This document shows positions 10,205-21,866 of a stretch of 64,000 nucleotides of DNA, in pieces. This DNA comes from Marsupella aquatica (taxonomy: Eukaryota > Marchantiophyta). The notes below the pieces were generated by a model. The model saw only the letters and a list, made by a program, of their open reading frames with translations. It was not told the origin of the DNA and did no database searches. Position 1 is the stretch's first letter. Each line of letters opens with the position of its first letter. Location: NCBI GenBank assembly GCA_973895155.1, contig OZ316893.1, forward strand, positions 17,732,001 through 17,796,000. The letters are read 5' to 3'. The position numbers and the translations under genes are program-made.

Positions 10205-13200
10205 TCCACTAAGTGCGAGACACAATAGACATCATTGTCCTCCCATTGGTTGCGGCATTAGCAATTTGAACACATGTCTTGCATTTACTTTAGGCATGAT
10301 GCACCTAGCTTTGGGGAAATCACTCCCAAGTCATACACCTTTGGAGTGATTTTCCAGAAGTGTCACCATATATAGATGCGCGCATACTATCGTATCCAAA
10401 GGCAAATGAAACATTTTTGTCTCTCCAAGAAGTAGGGCAATACCAATGGAAGGTTGTCATCCTTTGTTGTAATTGTGTCATGTTTGTGCCAGTGTTTGGA
10501 TGGGGAATATTTTAATTTGCAAATAAATAGTGATGGGGCATTCAAGGAGCTAGTGTAATCTTTATTGGGTCATTTCTAAAAACATTTGCATCACAAATAC
10601 CAATGACTACAAGTAGGGTCATTAAATTTGTCATATGGACTGTGATATAAGTCAAGTGACTGGACTTGTGGTCATTTGTGTGGTCCCTCATGCAGTCATT
10701 AAACACAAGCACAAATGACCAGTTTGGGGCTAGGGGCTGGAGGTGGGCCCTAGAGTGCCATGGGGCCCCACATAGAGGTGAGAACCCCTGTACTGGGTGT
10801 GGGACACTATACTCATCATTGTCCAACCACTAGTTGCAACATAAACACTTTGGACACATGTTTTTGCGTTTACTTAAGGCATGATGCACCTTTGGGGAAA
10901 TCACTCCCAAGTCGTACGACTTTGGAGTGATTTGCCAAAAGTGTCACCATGCATGCATACCATCACATCCAAAGGCAAATAAAAGTTGTTTTTTGGTTCT
11001 CCAAGAGGTAGTGCTGCACCAATTGAATGGGCAGGGGAGTTGTGCTTCTCAGTATGGTGTGGGTGCAGGATTAGGGAAGAGGAATATTCCAATCTTGCAA
11101 GGAATCTAAAGCTGGCTCTCTTTGAAGGTACTAGGGCCTTTATTGGGTCATATGTGAGCAATGGCCCATCATTAATACCAATGACTAAAAGTAGGGTCAT
11201 TAAAACTTTCATATAGAGAGTCATATCAGTCTAATGACTGGATTTGTGGTCATTTGAGGGGTCCCTCGTGCAATCATTAAGGAAAAGCACAAATGACCAG
11301 TTTGGGGCTAGGGGCTTGAGGTGGGCCCTAGAGTGCCATGGGGCCCCACATAGAGGCGAGAACCCCTTCACTGGGTGTGGGACACTATACTCATCATTGT
11401 CCAATCACTAGTTGCGACATAAACATTTTGGACACATGTTTTTGCGTTTACTTAAGGCATGATGCACCTTTGGGGAAATCACTCCCAAGTCGTACGACTT
11501 TGGAGTGATTTGCCAAAAATGTCACCATGCATGCATACCATCACATCCAAAGGCAAAAAAAAGTTGTTTTTGGTTCTCCAAGAGGTAGTGCTGCACCAAT
11601 TGAATGGGCAGGGGAGTTGTGCTTCTCAGTATGGTGTGGGTGCGGGATTAGGGAAGAGGAATATTCCAATTTTGCAAGGAATCTAAAGTTGGCTCTCTTT
11701 GGAGGTACTAGGGCCTTTATTGGGTCATATGTGAGCAATGGCCCATCATTAATACCAATGACTAAAAGTAGGGTCATTAAAACTATCATATAGAGAGTCA
11801 TATCAGTCTAATGACTGGATTTGTGGTCATTTGAGGGGTCCCTCATGCAATCATTAAGGAAAAGCACAAATGACCAGTTTGGGGCTAGGGGCTGGAGGTG
11901 GGCCCTAAAGTGCCATGTGGCACCACATAGAGCTCGCAACCCCTCCACTAGGTGTCAAATACTAGAATTACTATTCTCCAACTACTAGTTGCACCATTAG
12001 CAGTTTGGAGCCATGTTTTTGTGTTTACTTAAGGGATGATATAATCTTGGGGAAATCACTCCCAAGTCATACGACTTTGGAGTGATTTGCCAAAAGTATC
12101 ACCATTGATGCATACCGTCCTATCTAAAAGGAAATTAAGCCATTTTTTTGTCTCTGCAAGAAGTAGTGCAAGGCTGTTGTCCTTCCATGTAATTGTGTCA
12201 TGTTTGTGCCGATGTTTGGATGGGGAATATTCTATTTTGCAAATGAATAGTGATGGGGCACTCAAGAAGGTAGTGTAATCTTCATTGAGTCATTTCTGAA
12301 AAAATTGGTGTCATAAATACCAATGACTACAAGTAGGGTCATTAAATCTGTCATATGGGCTGTCACATAAGTCAAATGACTGGATTTGTGGTCATTTGAG
12401 GGGTCCTTTCTGCAATCATTAAGCAGAAGCACAAATGACCAGTTTGGGGTTAGGGGCTGGAGGTGGGCCCTAGAGTGCCATGGGGCCCCACATAGAGCTG
12501 AGAACCCCCTCCACTAGGTGCGGGACACTATACTCATCATTGTCCAACCACTAGTTGTGCCATGAACACTTTGGACACATGTTTTTGCGTTTACTTAAGG
12601 CATGATGCACCTTGGGGAAATCACTCCCAAGTCATACGACTTTGGAGTGATTTGCCAAAAGTGTCACCATGGATGCATACCACCGTATCCAAGCGCAAAT
12701 GGAGCCATTTTTGTCTCTCCAAGAAGTAGCGCAACACCAATGGAAGGTTGTCATCTTGTGATGTAGTTGTGTCATGTTTGTGCCGGTGTTTGGATGGGGA
12801 ATACTCCATTTTGCATATGAATAGTGTCGGGGCATTGTGAGTAGGTGTTGTAATCTTCATTGGGTCATTTTGGAGGAATAGTGTGTCATAATGCCAAAGA
12901 CTGCAGTAAGGGTCATTTTTGCAGTCATTTTGGAAGTCATTTGTGCACAATGACTGCATATGGGGTCATTATAGAGGTCCCTCATGGTGTCATTATCAGA
13001 AATGACCATTTTGAGTCTAGGAGCTTAAGGTGGCCCTAGTGTGCCATGGGGCCCTACATGAAGGTGGCAACCTCTCCACTAGGTGCGGGGTACTATACCC
13101 ACTATTCTCCAACCACTAGTTGCACCATGAACACTTTGGAGCCATGTTTTTGCATTTTGTTAAGGCATGATGGAACCTTGGGGAAATTACTCCCAAGGCA

Positions 13201-14240
13201 TACGGCTTTGGAATGATTTGCCAAAAGTGTCACCATGGATGTATACCACCACATTCAAAGTTAAATAATAGTTGATTTCTTGTTCTCTAAGAGTAAGCGC
13301 AAAACCAGTGGAAGGTTGTTGTCCTTCGATTTAACTATGTCATGTTTGTGCTGGCGTTTGGGTGAGGAATATTCTATTAAATTGCTAAGGATTTGCCAGG
13401 GGCCACTCCGATAGGTAGTGTAATCTTCACTGGGTCATTTTGGAGGAATGGTGTGTCATTAAAGCCAATGACTACCATATGGGTCATTTTGGCAGTCATT
13501 TGGACCAAATGACTGCATACCTGGTCATTACAGAGGTCCCTCATGGTGTCATTAGGGACCAACCTAAATGACCAGTTTGGGGATAAGGGCTGGAAGTGGG
13601 CCCTAGACTGCCATGGGGCCCTACATGGAGCTGGCAACCTTTCCAATAGGTGCGGGACACTATACTTACTATTCTCCAACCACTAGTTGCACCATGAGCA
13701 CTTTGGAGCCATGTTTTCGCAATTACTTAAGGGATGATGCAACCTTGGGGAAATCACTCCCAAGTCATACAACATTGGAGTGATTTTCCAAAAGCACCAT
13801 CATGGATGAATATGTTATGTTCCAAAGGCAAATGGAGCCATTTGTTTGTTCCTCCAAGAGGTAGTGCAACACCAATGGAATGGGCGTGGTAGTGGTGCTT
13901 CCCTCTATGGTGTGTGTGTTGGTTAAAGGTATAGGAATATTCTATTTTTGCAATGAACCTAGAGTGGGCTCTCTTGGGAGGTACTAGGACCTTCATTGGG
14001 TCATTTTTGCACAAAGTTGTGTCATAAGTTCCAATGACCACAAATAGGGTCATTACATATGTCATATGGACTGTCACATAAGTCAAATGACTGGATTTGT
14101 GGTCATTTGAGGTGTCCCTAGTGCAGTCATTGAAGACAAGCATAAATGACCAATTTGGGGCTAAGGGCTGAAGGTGGGCCCTAGAGTGCCATGTGGCCCC
14201 ACATAGAGCTTGCAACCCCTCCACTAGGGTATTTTCTATT
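10205..14240 (+). repeat. ~575-bp tandem array, seven units, each with a hairpin
   Basis: The marker TTGGGGAAATCACTCCCAAG starts at 10311, 10892, 11470, 12047, 12612, 13178 and 13745, giving periods of 581, 578, 577, 565, 566 and 567 bp. Each unit has a near-perfect palindrome AAATCACTCC..AAGTC ATAC GACTT..GGAGTGATTT of about 36 bp, AATGACCAGTTTGGGG, a conserved GGTGGGCCCTAGAGTGCCATG block and CACTAGTTGC. Units 2 and 3 are the most alike, suggesting recent unequal exchange. No protein is encoded; the open frames here are chance. Confidence 0.85.
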
Positions 14241-14284
14241 AAATTGCAAAGGAATTGTAAGGGGGCACTCCTAGAAGGAGCGAT

Positions 14285-14860
14285 GACTGTTGAGGGGATC
14301 TGATAGAAAGTTTTTGAGGCATCCTCTGATTGATAATGAGGTTGTTCGTGCCTCAAGATTTGTAGATGAGGAGGTTGAATCAACATCGAGATCTGAGAGT
14401 AGTGAAGTATCTACTAGCGAGGAAAGCACAAAGAATTCAGGTTTCAATAGTTCTATTGATGTTCAGTCAGGATTAGATGACTATTGATTTTGTCCAAATC
14501 TTCTTGATATTTCCTCATCCTTGTGGATAAATATCACTTTAGAAAGAAGTGGTACTTTTAATGTATTTGAGAATGGAAAATTAGTTATGTATCATCTCAA
14601 GTCATCTCAATAAAATACTATTGGTACTATTTTGGTTCATAGGGTTTTGGATATGATAGAACAATTTTTGCTAGCGAGGTTTGCTAGCAACTTTCATGAT
14701 GGATTGAATAATTGATATTAGTTTTTTTCTGCCAAATAATGAAGTTAAATGTGAGGTTTTGCTTCGCTAGCAATGGCTCTGTCTCGCTATCAATATATGT
14801 TTTTCCTATCTGCTTTCTCCTTTTTACTAACATTGTTAAAAGCCCCCTATATAACTATGT
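14285..14860 (+). other. Segment interrupting the ~575-bp array
   Basis: Unrelated, AT-rich sequence separating unit 7 from a partial eighth unit (about 14857-15300, recognisable by GTCATGTTTGTGCCGATATT and AATTGTAAGGGGGCACTCC). It has a short serine-rich open frame (14290-14487) and GCTAGCGAG/GCTAGCAA motifs near 14670 and 14770. Possibly a small insertion or a captured exon; not recognised. Confidence 0.4.
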
Positions 14861-16229
14861 CATGTTTGTGCCGATATTTGGATTTTGGATATATTCTATT
14901 AAATTCCAAAGGAATTGTAAGGGGGCACTCCGAGAGGTAGTATACTCTTCATTGGGTCATTTTCACATAATGTCTGTCATTAATGCCAATGACTACAATA
15001 AGGGTCATCTTGGTAGTCATATTGGAGGTCATTTGGAGCAATTGACTGCATATGTGGTCATTAATGAAAACACCTCAAATTAGGTAATCTTGGTTGTCAT
15101 ACTAGAGGTCAGAAGTACCAAATGACTGGAAATGTGGTCTTTACAAAGGCTATTGGGGGGTTCTCTTTGGAGGTACAAGGGAGTTCATTGGGTCATTTGT
15201 GAATTAAATGGTGCTTCAATTTGAGGACTAAACATGGGGTCACTCACGCTGTCATATTGGAAGCCATTAATGTTGGCATATTGGAGGTCCTATTAATTTT
15301 TTGTTACCCAACAACTAGTTGTATCCTTAGTCGCCCACCGTACATTGGGTCATTTAGGTGGGGCCCTCTTTAATTTGGATATACCATAACCTTCATTGGG
15401 TTATTTTCAAACCAATAATAATTCATTAGTTGCCACACAAATGTGATTTCCACAATTAGTCTAACCATAGTTAAGAGTTAATGCATAACAATATCCATGG
15501 CTTATGGTGGTCATATATAATACCAGATTGGTTGCACATAGGGAGTTGCAAGTTGGGTGAGAAGTTGGGAGGACATACATTTAGGTACCAAAGGTGGAGT
15601 CTAATTGTGGTCATACTCAGGTGTCCAAGGAAGGCATATGAGGCAAGGCCACAAGGGGCTCAACTTTTGTGACCAAAGCTTTCTGGTCACAAACGTATTT
15701 AGTTATGGTCTTAAAGTGGATTTAGTGTGAACCATATGTTGAGGTTGAGGTTATGAGGTAGCATGATGAACTTGAAGTTGGAGTTTAACCCTAAGACTTA
15801 ATCAGAGCATCTTCAAAGGTTACTATGTCCCCAAAGTTACTATGCGCAATGGGACCTTTGGGGAAGAGCACAAGTCGTGAAATGTAGGGTTTCTGTGGTT
15901 GATCTGCACTTTTTCTTCAGAGGAATGTGTAGTGGCGGTGGGCAATGTGCATGGAGTGTGGGGCGCATTGAGGTCAGTCACGTAGAGTTTAGGCAGCTGC
16001 CGTGGAGCGCGCACTCCATTTCTTCCCACATTGTATCTGGGTGCTGCGCGCGGTCGGGGGAGTAGGAAACCTTAGGGTCAGCCGGTAGGACGCGGGAGCT
16101 ACGACCACGGAGGAGCTCCAATCCATTATAGTGTCGCGCAGCATTGGGCGTTGCAACTATAGGTCTCAAAAAGCTGCAAAGGGTGACGATGTGCGATCGA
16201 TGATAAGCACATTGTTGTGAGGATACATT

Positions 16230-16570
16230 ACATTACGAAGGAGCTGCAGGAGGTTACCTCAGCGAAGGGCAACGAGTTGTGACCGGTGATAACCTGCGGG
16301 TGATAAGCTGCGAGGAGTGGGAGGATACATTGGGAAGGAGGTGCGAGCTGTGATCGGGGATAAGCTCCCGATAGTATTGGAGCTGCGGGAGGTCACAGCA
16401 GGCAGGAGGTCACATTGGTGGAGCTGCGGGAGGTCGCATTGGCAGGAGCTGCGGGAGGTTATAGTAGGCAGGAGCTACGGGAGCTGCGGGATCTGCAGGA
16501 GGAGCTGCGGGAGCTACAAGAGGTTACATCAGGGAGGAGTTGCAGGAGCTATGGTCGATGAGGAGCTGTT
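16230..16570 (+). repeat. GC-rich minisatellite (GGAGCTGCGGGAGGT-like)
   Basis: About ten imperfect units of 15-27 bp, all variants of GGAGCTGCGGGAGGTCACAT. Read forward they give a Gly/Arg/Ser-rich frame that is probably not a protein. Confidence 0.6.
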
Positions 16571-17805
16571 GGTCGGTCAAGAGCTGGAGTTAGGTTTGTG
16601 CGCTTCCCTCTCTCTCTCTCTCTCTGACTGCTCGAGTTTTGCAAATAAGGGTTCGGCTGCCAAAGTAAATTAGGAAACACCATTTTTCCTGTCTGTCTGT
16701 TGATTTCCGACAGTCCCTATCAATTGTTCGATTGTTCACGTTGGTCCCTGTCTTGTTTGTTGGGTTCTAGCATTGCCTAAACAGATCCCCCTAGTTCCTG
16801 TACAGTTTTAGGTTGTTCATCCTATAGCCACTGTCAAGTCTGCGCCTAGACTTGCTCAATCTTTCAAGTCCATGACTATTTTCGTTATGCAGCGGAATGT
16901 AGCCTCTCAAAATAAATCATTCACACAACTCTAACCGAATTAGCAGTTCAAACTGCCACTCGTCTCCCTGGTTCAACCCAATGCACATCAATTGATCAAA
17001 TCCTCTGCCAATATGTAGAGCACAATCATATATTTGATGAGGCCCCATATTTTGAGAATTGTTGAAAGCAGCCCTTGGTTTGGGGTTTAGTAGGGAATGA
17101 AGATATAAGAGTCGGTTATTGAAGTTTGGTGATCGAGCCTAGTGTCTCAAGAAGAGCGTAAACTATCGCGGGTATTTTATAGTATTCCAAACGGTTGGTT
17201 CGCTTTGTCATTGACCTCACGGTATACCTATTTTGAAGTTTGGGCCAAGCGCGAGTAGAATTTTACCGCCACTTAGACTCTATCTACATATATGCGGAGG
17301 TTCTCAACCTCGTACACATAGGCACCTGCAGAGCACTAAGCTAACAAACAATACTGGATGTGTAACTCACGTCTCACTGATTCTCTCTGGCCAAGTATCA
17401 TTCTCCGTTTCCATCTCTCCAGTCCACATCCCATTTGGTGAAGTTCATGCAACATATGGCAATGCTTTCGACCTGTGCCTTAGACCCCAGTGTTAATATA
17501 CAAGAGGTCTAAGCTGAGTGAGGCATTGAAGTAGAATCACCGGCTATTAATCCTCGCAGAGAGGGACCTGCCCTTGACAGTACCATAGCCCAGACCTAGT
17601 GAAGACCCACTGAATGACGAAAATCTGCGTATGTTGGATCTCTATTGCGCTCTACTTTCTTTCACAGATTTTCTTGTCTCTGTCCTCTGTGTTCAGCTTG
17701 CGGGTGGGTTTTGTCATGATTTGATTGGGTCATTGTTTTGAAGTTGTAGCCGTGGTCAAAAGCTGGTCTATAAAAAACAAATTCATGGAGCTCAGGTTGC
17801 TACTG

Positions 17806-17813
17806 TATATAAA
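17806..17813 (+). promoter_or_regulatory. TATA-box-like motif upstream of PHD gene
   Basis: TATATAAA followed by GCGCAGC, about 970 bp upstream of the PHD start codon. It would require a long or spliced leader. Tentative. Confidence 0.3.
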
Positions 17814-18782
17814 GCGCAGCAGGATCCAAAAGTGGAAAACTGTCCCAGCAAATTTAAATTTGTAGCTCTCACTACTTGAATATATAAATTTATAGCTCTC
17901 ACTACTTGAATCCGAATTTCAAGTTAAAAATACATGAACTATTCGCTGCCTTAATTGCTATGTACCATTTGACATTATATATGATGAATGTACTTAAACA
18001 ATTCACTCTCATTGTGTCAGACAGTTCTCTCCATCACATCCTGTTAATAGCACATTGTTGCATTAGAAAGTTCATTGTACTTCTGACTTTCTTATGCGCA
18101 GCGAATGGAGCTTAAAACATGAGAAAGCTCACAAGGAGAAAGCTTGTTGAGAGTACAATAACTTACGGTTCTATAACAGATGTGTCCAGCACCTTAAGAT
18201 GTAGAAGGCTTGGGACCTTTGGGGAAGTGTGTGTCACCTTTAATGGTTTGCATGTTGAACTTACAGGTCCGAATCTTGATTTGATTTCGCTGCTGAAATT
18301 CGTATCTCTTGCCTGAGTCCCAGTTTGCTGGAGTTTTGTTGCTCTCTGTGCTTTTTTGTGCACATTGTTGTGTCAAATGCTTTGTTTGCCTTGATCGGTC
18401 TTAGCTGGCCTGCTGCGCACAAGGCAGGCAATGAAACAAGTCTGCCCATTTTAAAACTTGAGAACCAATGCTTTGCTGAAACTCAATTGCTATTTGTTCT
18501 GTGTTGCCCTTACAGATTTTAAAAAGGCAGGGTGAGTGAGCACTGTTGGACAGCAGGCGAAGGCATATAGGTTGCAATATTTGTGATTGCTTCCAATCAT
18601 AGGCCAAGGTTATTTGCGCTGCTCAGTCCTAGTGCTTTGCCATCCATAAAGCATTGGTTTATGCTGCACCCTTGTGGTTACATGTCATATTTTATGCTGC
18701 ACCCTCATTCTTTTGTGTCATGCTGAACCCTGTTATTCCTTCTTGTTTCACAATCTGATGTAGGGTCTGAGTGTGCAGGACC

Positions 18783-19442
18783 ATGGCTCGCAATAAGCAG
18801 AAGGCCATGAATCATTGCAGAGGTGAATCCTCTCAAGCACCTCAATTGTCCTTATATTCAGACATTGAGATTAACCAAAATAGCCCACATGTATGTGCGA
18901 TTTGTGATGAGGGAGGGGATCTCATTGTTTGTGATGGGCCTTGCCACCGACATTTCCATAAGAATGTTTCCTGTCCTTTGGGTCAGCAATGGCTATGCCC
19001 AACTATATCCCTGGCTGATGGCCATGTTGGAGAATGGCTTTGTGTTGACTGCAAGAATGAGGAACATTCTTGCTTTAAGTGCCATGTGTCTAGAAAAATT
19101 GGTGAAGAGGTAAGAAAATGTCCATACCCTCTCTGTGCCCGGTTTTACTGTCGGCAGTGTTTGGTTCCTGGCACAGCATCATGTGGACTCCATATTTGTC
19201 ACACTTGTGGACAGGGGCCCAATGATGGGGCTAATGGCTTTTTGGTTCAGTGCATGAGGTGTCTTAAGGCATGGCACAAGGACTGCCTGCAGTTTATCCA
19301 GCAAAGGGGATTTGCCCATGATCGAACAATTTGGGACCACTCAGCGCATGGGCAGCCCAAGAAGGGGATGTTTTACTGTCCCGACCATGACATTGATCCT
19401 ACACTAGGCACTCCTGCCAGAAGCCACATTTCTTGGATTTGA
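18783..19442 (+). CDS. EDM2-like PHD-finger protein carried by CACTA
   Basis: A 219-residue protein from an ATG in ideal plant context (CCATGGCT). It is almost wholly a cysteine/histidine zinc module. PHD 1 starts CAICDEGGDLIVCDGPC (38-54) and closes at C87/C90. A second Cys cluster follows (C97, C100, C113, C118, C123, C126). A third has HICHTCGQGP (137-146), C157, C160, H165, C168 and closes with YCPDHDID (198-205). The spacing, and the end GTP.R.HI, closely match the PHD region of EDM2, a plant nuclear regulator of H3K9me2 and intronic heterochromatin. The rest of EDM2 is absent, so this is either a captured fragment or a stand-alone transposon protein. The frame is open, unlike the neighbouring TNP2. 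A histone-reading role is inferred from the family. Confidence 0.8.
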   Translation: MARNKQKAMNHCRGESSQAPQLSLYSDIEINQNSPHVCAICDEGGDLIVCDGPCHRHFHKNVSCPLGQQWLCPTISLADGHVGEWLCVDCKNEEHSCFKCHVSRKIGEEVRKCPYPLCARFYCRQCLVPGTASCGLHICHTCGQGPNDGANGFLVQCMRCLKAWHKDCLQFIQQRGFAHDRTIWDHSAHGQPKKGMFYCPDHDIDPTLGTPARSHISWI

Positions 19443-20032
19443 TTGAGGCTGGATAGAACACAAACTTGAGATAGATGTTTTTGATGGTTTCACATGGACT
19501 TAAACAATTTTCAGAGTGCTAAAACATGTGGACTATTTATATGCAGTTTGATGAACTCCTCATGTATACACACTCTACGACAGTGCATTGCGGATTGAGG
19601 CAATTAATTTTGAGAAATCAACTTTACTATCTGGAACCAGGGTAGGATTCCAATTTTCATGCATGTGCTTTGAATGTGAGACCTGTCATTGTTGATGTCT
19701 AAACTTCACTTGTAAATTTTTCACTGGTGTCACAAACGTCACTCATTCCAGACCTGTCTGCTCACATTCATAAATACTGGAAATGATGAAGGCATAGAGA
19801 TTTACGTTCATAGTATCATTCTGATGACACTGTCTGTGATGCTCTATTTGTATGCAAGAAGGAGAAGGTGCCCCAGTACAGTGGATTTGAGAAACTGGGC
19901 TCTATGGGTTTGAGCAATTGGACTGTGGTTGGCATCGGTTGTACAACTATGACGGTAGGCCCAATTTTGTATGCATGTCACACTAATTGAGTTTGAAAAT
20001 CAGAGTTTGAATACAATTTCAATCAAGCTAGC
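19443..20032 (+). other. Spacer between PHD gene and TNP2
   Basis: AT-rich, no coding signal seen. Likely 3' untranslated sequence of the PHD gene and the TNP2 promoter or intron. Confidence 0.4.
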
Positions 20033-21866
20033 ATGGCACAATTGCCACAGAATAGGTTAGGTGTGGGTAGAACTCCAAAGTTGCCGCTCTTCCATCCAGC
20101 TGGAGTACAACATCGTGATGATGCTTTGTGGGTTTGAGAACAGAAGCCCTGCCACAAGAGTGGGGACCATAAGATGTACTGCCCTTGTGTGAACTGCAAA
20201 GGGAATTATAGGACTAATCGGAATACTGCTAGACTGCACCTTATTAAACATGGTCGGTACCCTGCATGTCGAGTGTGGGTGGGAGAGGGACAGGACTCTT
20301 TTGATGAAGAGTGGGGTGCTGACTACATGTCACAACATGCAACCTGTGCACAACAACCAACTGTAGATGTTGAAGAACATTTATTTGTAGATGTTCTAGA
20401 GTATCCAACTGTGGATGTTCAAGAACATCCAACTATAGATGTCGAAGAACATATCAGGGCTCTACTGGAAGAAACGTTGCTGAGAACCAGGGAAGAATCC
20501 CCTGAGCATGAACTAGATGATCAGGACCGTTTTGACTTGGATTTTGTACTTGGGGATGATGAGAGTGAAGGAGGTGCCCATCCTATAAACCCCCTTGAAA
20601 CCTCTGAAACTCCTGTGGAGACTGATCCTGCATAGTTATCTTTAGATGCAGCAATGCAACCTTTGTTCCCAGGCAGCAAAATAGATGTTGTGTCATTCAT
20701 GTTGCTTCTGCTGAACATCTGTCATGGCCATGGATTCTCAAACAAAGGAGTGAATGCATTGTTGGCTTTGATGGGGGAGCATGGTATGCCTGCAGAGCAT
20801 AATCTGCCCAAGAACTTATATGTTGCAAAGCAGCTATTGAGAAAGCTTGGCTTGGATTATGAGAGAATCCCTGTCTGTGAGAAAGGTTGCATGCTCTTTA
20901 GGGGTGAGTCTGCCAAGTTAGAAAACTGTTCAGTGTGTCAGCAACCGAAGATGAAGAGAGTGGGGAATTCATTACAGGCAAGGAAGGTGGTGCGGTATTT
21001 CCCTATAATTCCCAGGTTGAAGAGATTGTATGCCACTGCTGGTACATCTAAACTCATGACTTGGCATCATGAGAATAGAAGCACAGACAACATGGTTCGG
21101 CACGCAGTAGATTCCAAGGCTTGGAAGCATGTGGATACAAATATTGATACGAAATTTGTAGCTGAACCAAGGAATGTGCGATTTGGGTTGGCACTTGATG
21201 GGGTGAATCCCTTTGGGAATAATTCCACAGCTTGGTCTACCTGGCCAATCTTGTTGTTGAATTACAATTTACCTCCTTGGCTTACCACCAAGAAGTTCTT
21301 TGTCATGCTAGCTATGCTGATTCCAGGACCTGATTCAGTAACAGAGGAACAGCTAGACATAATATTGGGCCCATTCTATGAGGAGCTGGAGCTGTTGCGG
21401 ACGAAAGGAGTGCCCTGCTTTGACAAATTGCCACGCCCAGGATTGTCTCAACACTTCAACCTAAGGGCTGTGCTATTGTGGACAATCAATGATTACCCTG
21501 CATATGGTTTAATATCTGGACAACAACACACTGGATACAAAGGATGTGTCATCTGTGGGCCAAAATGTGTGGCACGTGGTTCTAAGCACTTGCAGAAATT
21601 AGAGTACAGTGGCCACCGTCGATGGTTAGCAGCAAGGCATCTTTTTTGTAGACCAGACAGTGCACAATACTTTGATGGTGCAATTGAGAGCCGACCTGCA
21701 CCGTGTAGAATGTCAAGCTCTGATAGAAAGAAGTGGGGAGACGAGACAAAAAAATATTTGAAGAAGGGAGGAACCAAGGTTGAGGATGAGAGCTGCCCCA
21801 TAAAGGTGCATGGAGTGAAGAGGGCTACTGGTCTGTACAAGTTGCCCTATTGGAACGTAAGACTCC
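20033..21866 (+). pseudogene. TNP2-type CACTA transposase, 5' half, disrupted
   Basis: An ATG at 20033 opens a frame that runs, with two stops, to 21866. Around 20150-20290 it has the Transpos_assoc zinc-type motif (MYCPCVNCKGN..HL.KHG). From 20654 it is the transposase_21 domain: LFPGSKIDVVSF, KNLYVAKQLLRKLGL, CEKGCMLFRGE, RHAVDSKAW, the Asp-rich core FGLALDGVNPFG, GYKGCVICGPKC, and finally LYKLPYWNV. The family continues with an H-N-x-D-V-M-H block, but here TGTGATGCC of another element begins. In-frame TGA (20135) and TAG (20633) both fit C-to-T changes of CGA and CAG, as expected for methylated transposon DNA. The C-terminal half and any DUF4218/DUF4216 domains are not in the window. Confidence 0.85.

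Larger units (their letters stand above)
15300..18780 (+). other. CACTA internal region upstream of the PHD gene
   Basis: No convincing gene. Positions 15790-16680 are markedly richer in GC and CpG than the surroundings. Within that, 16230-16570 is a minisatellite of GGAGCTGCGGGAGGT-like units (about ten variants), followed by a CT run (16608-16624). Positions 16680-18780 are AT-richer. A short direct duplication (TAGCTCTCACTACTTGAA) sits at 17862-17911. The GC-rich block lies where a CACTA promoter and first exon would be expected, so it may be the element's promoter region. Confidence 0.45.

Noticed and set aside
10840-13690. CACTAGTTG motifs in each ~575-bp unit as nested CACTA termini
   Set aside because: They recur once per unit in one orientation with no inverted partner or target duplication; part of the tandem repeat.
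10542-14386. Open frames of 70-210 codons in the ~575-bp array
   Set aside because: They recur with the repeat in several frames and strands and have no domain; by-products of the repeats.
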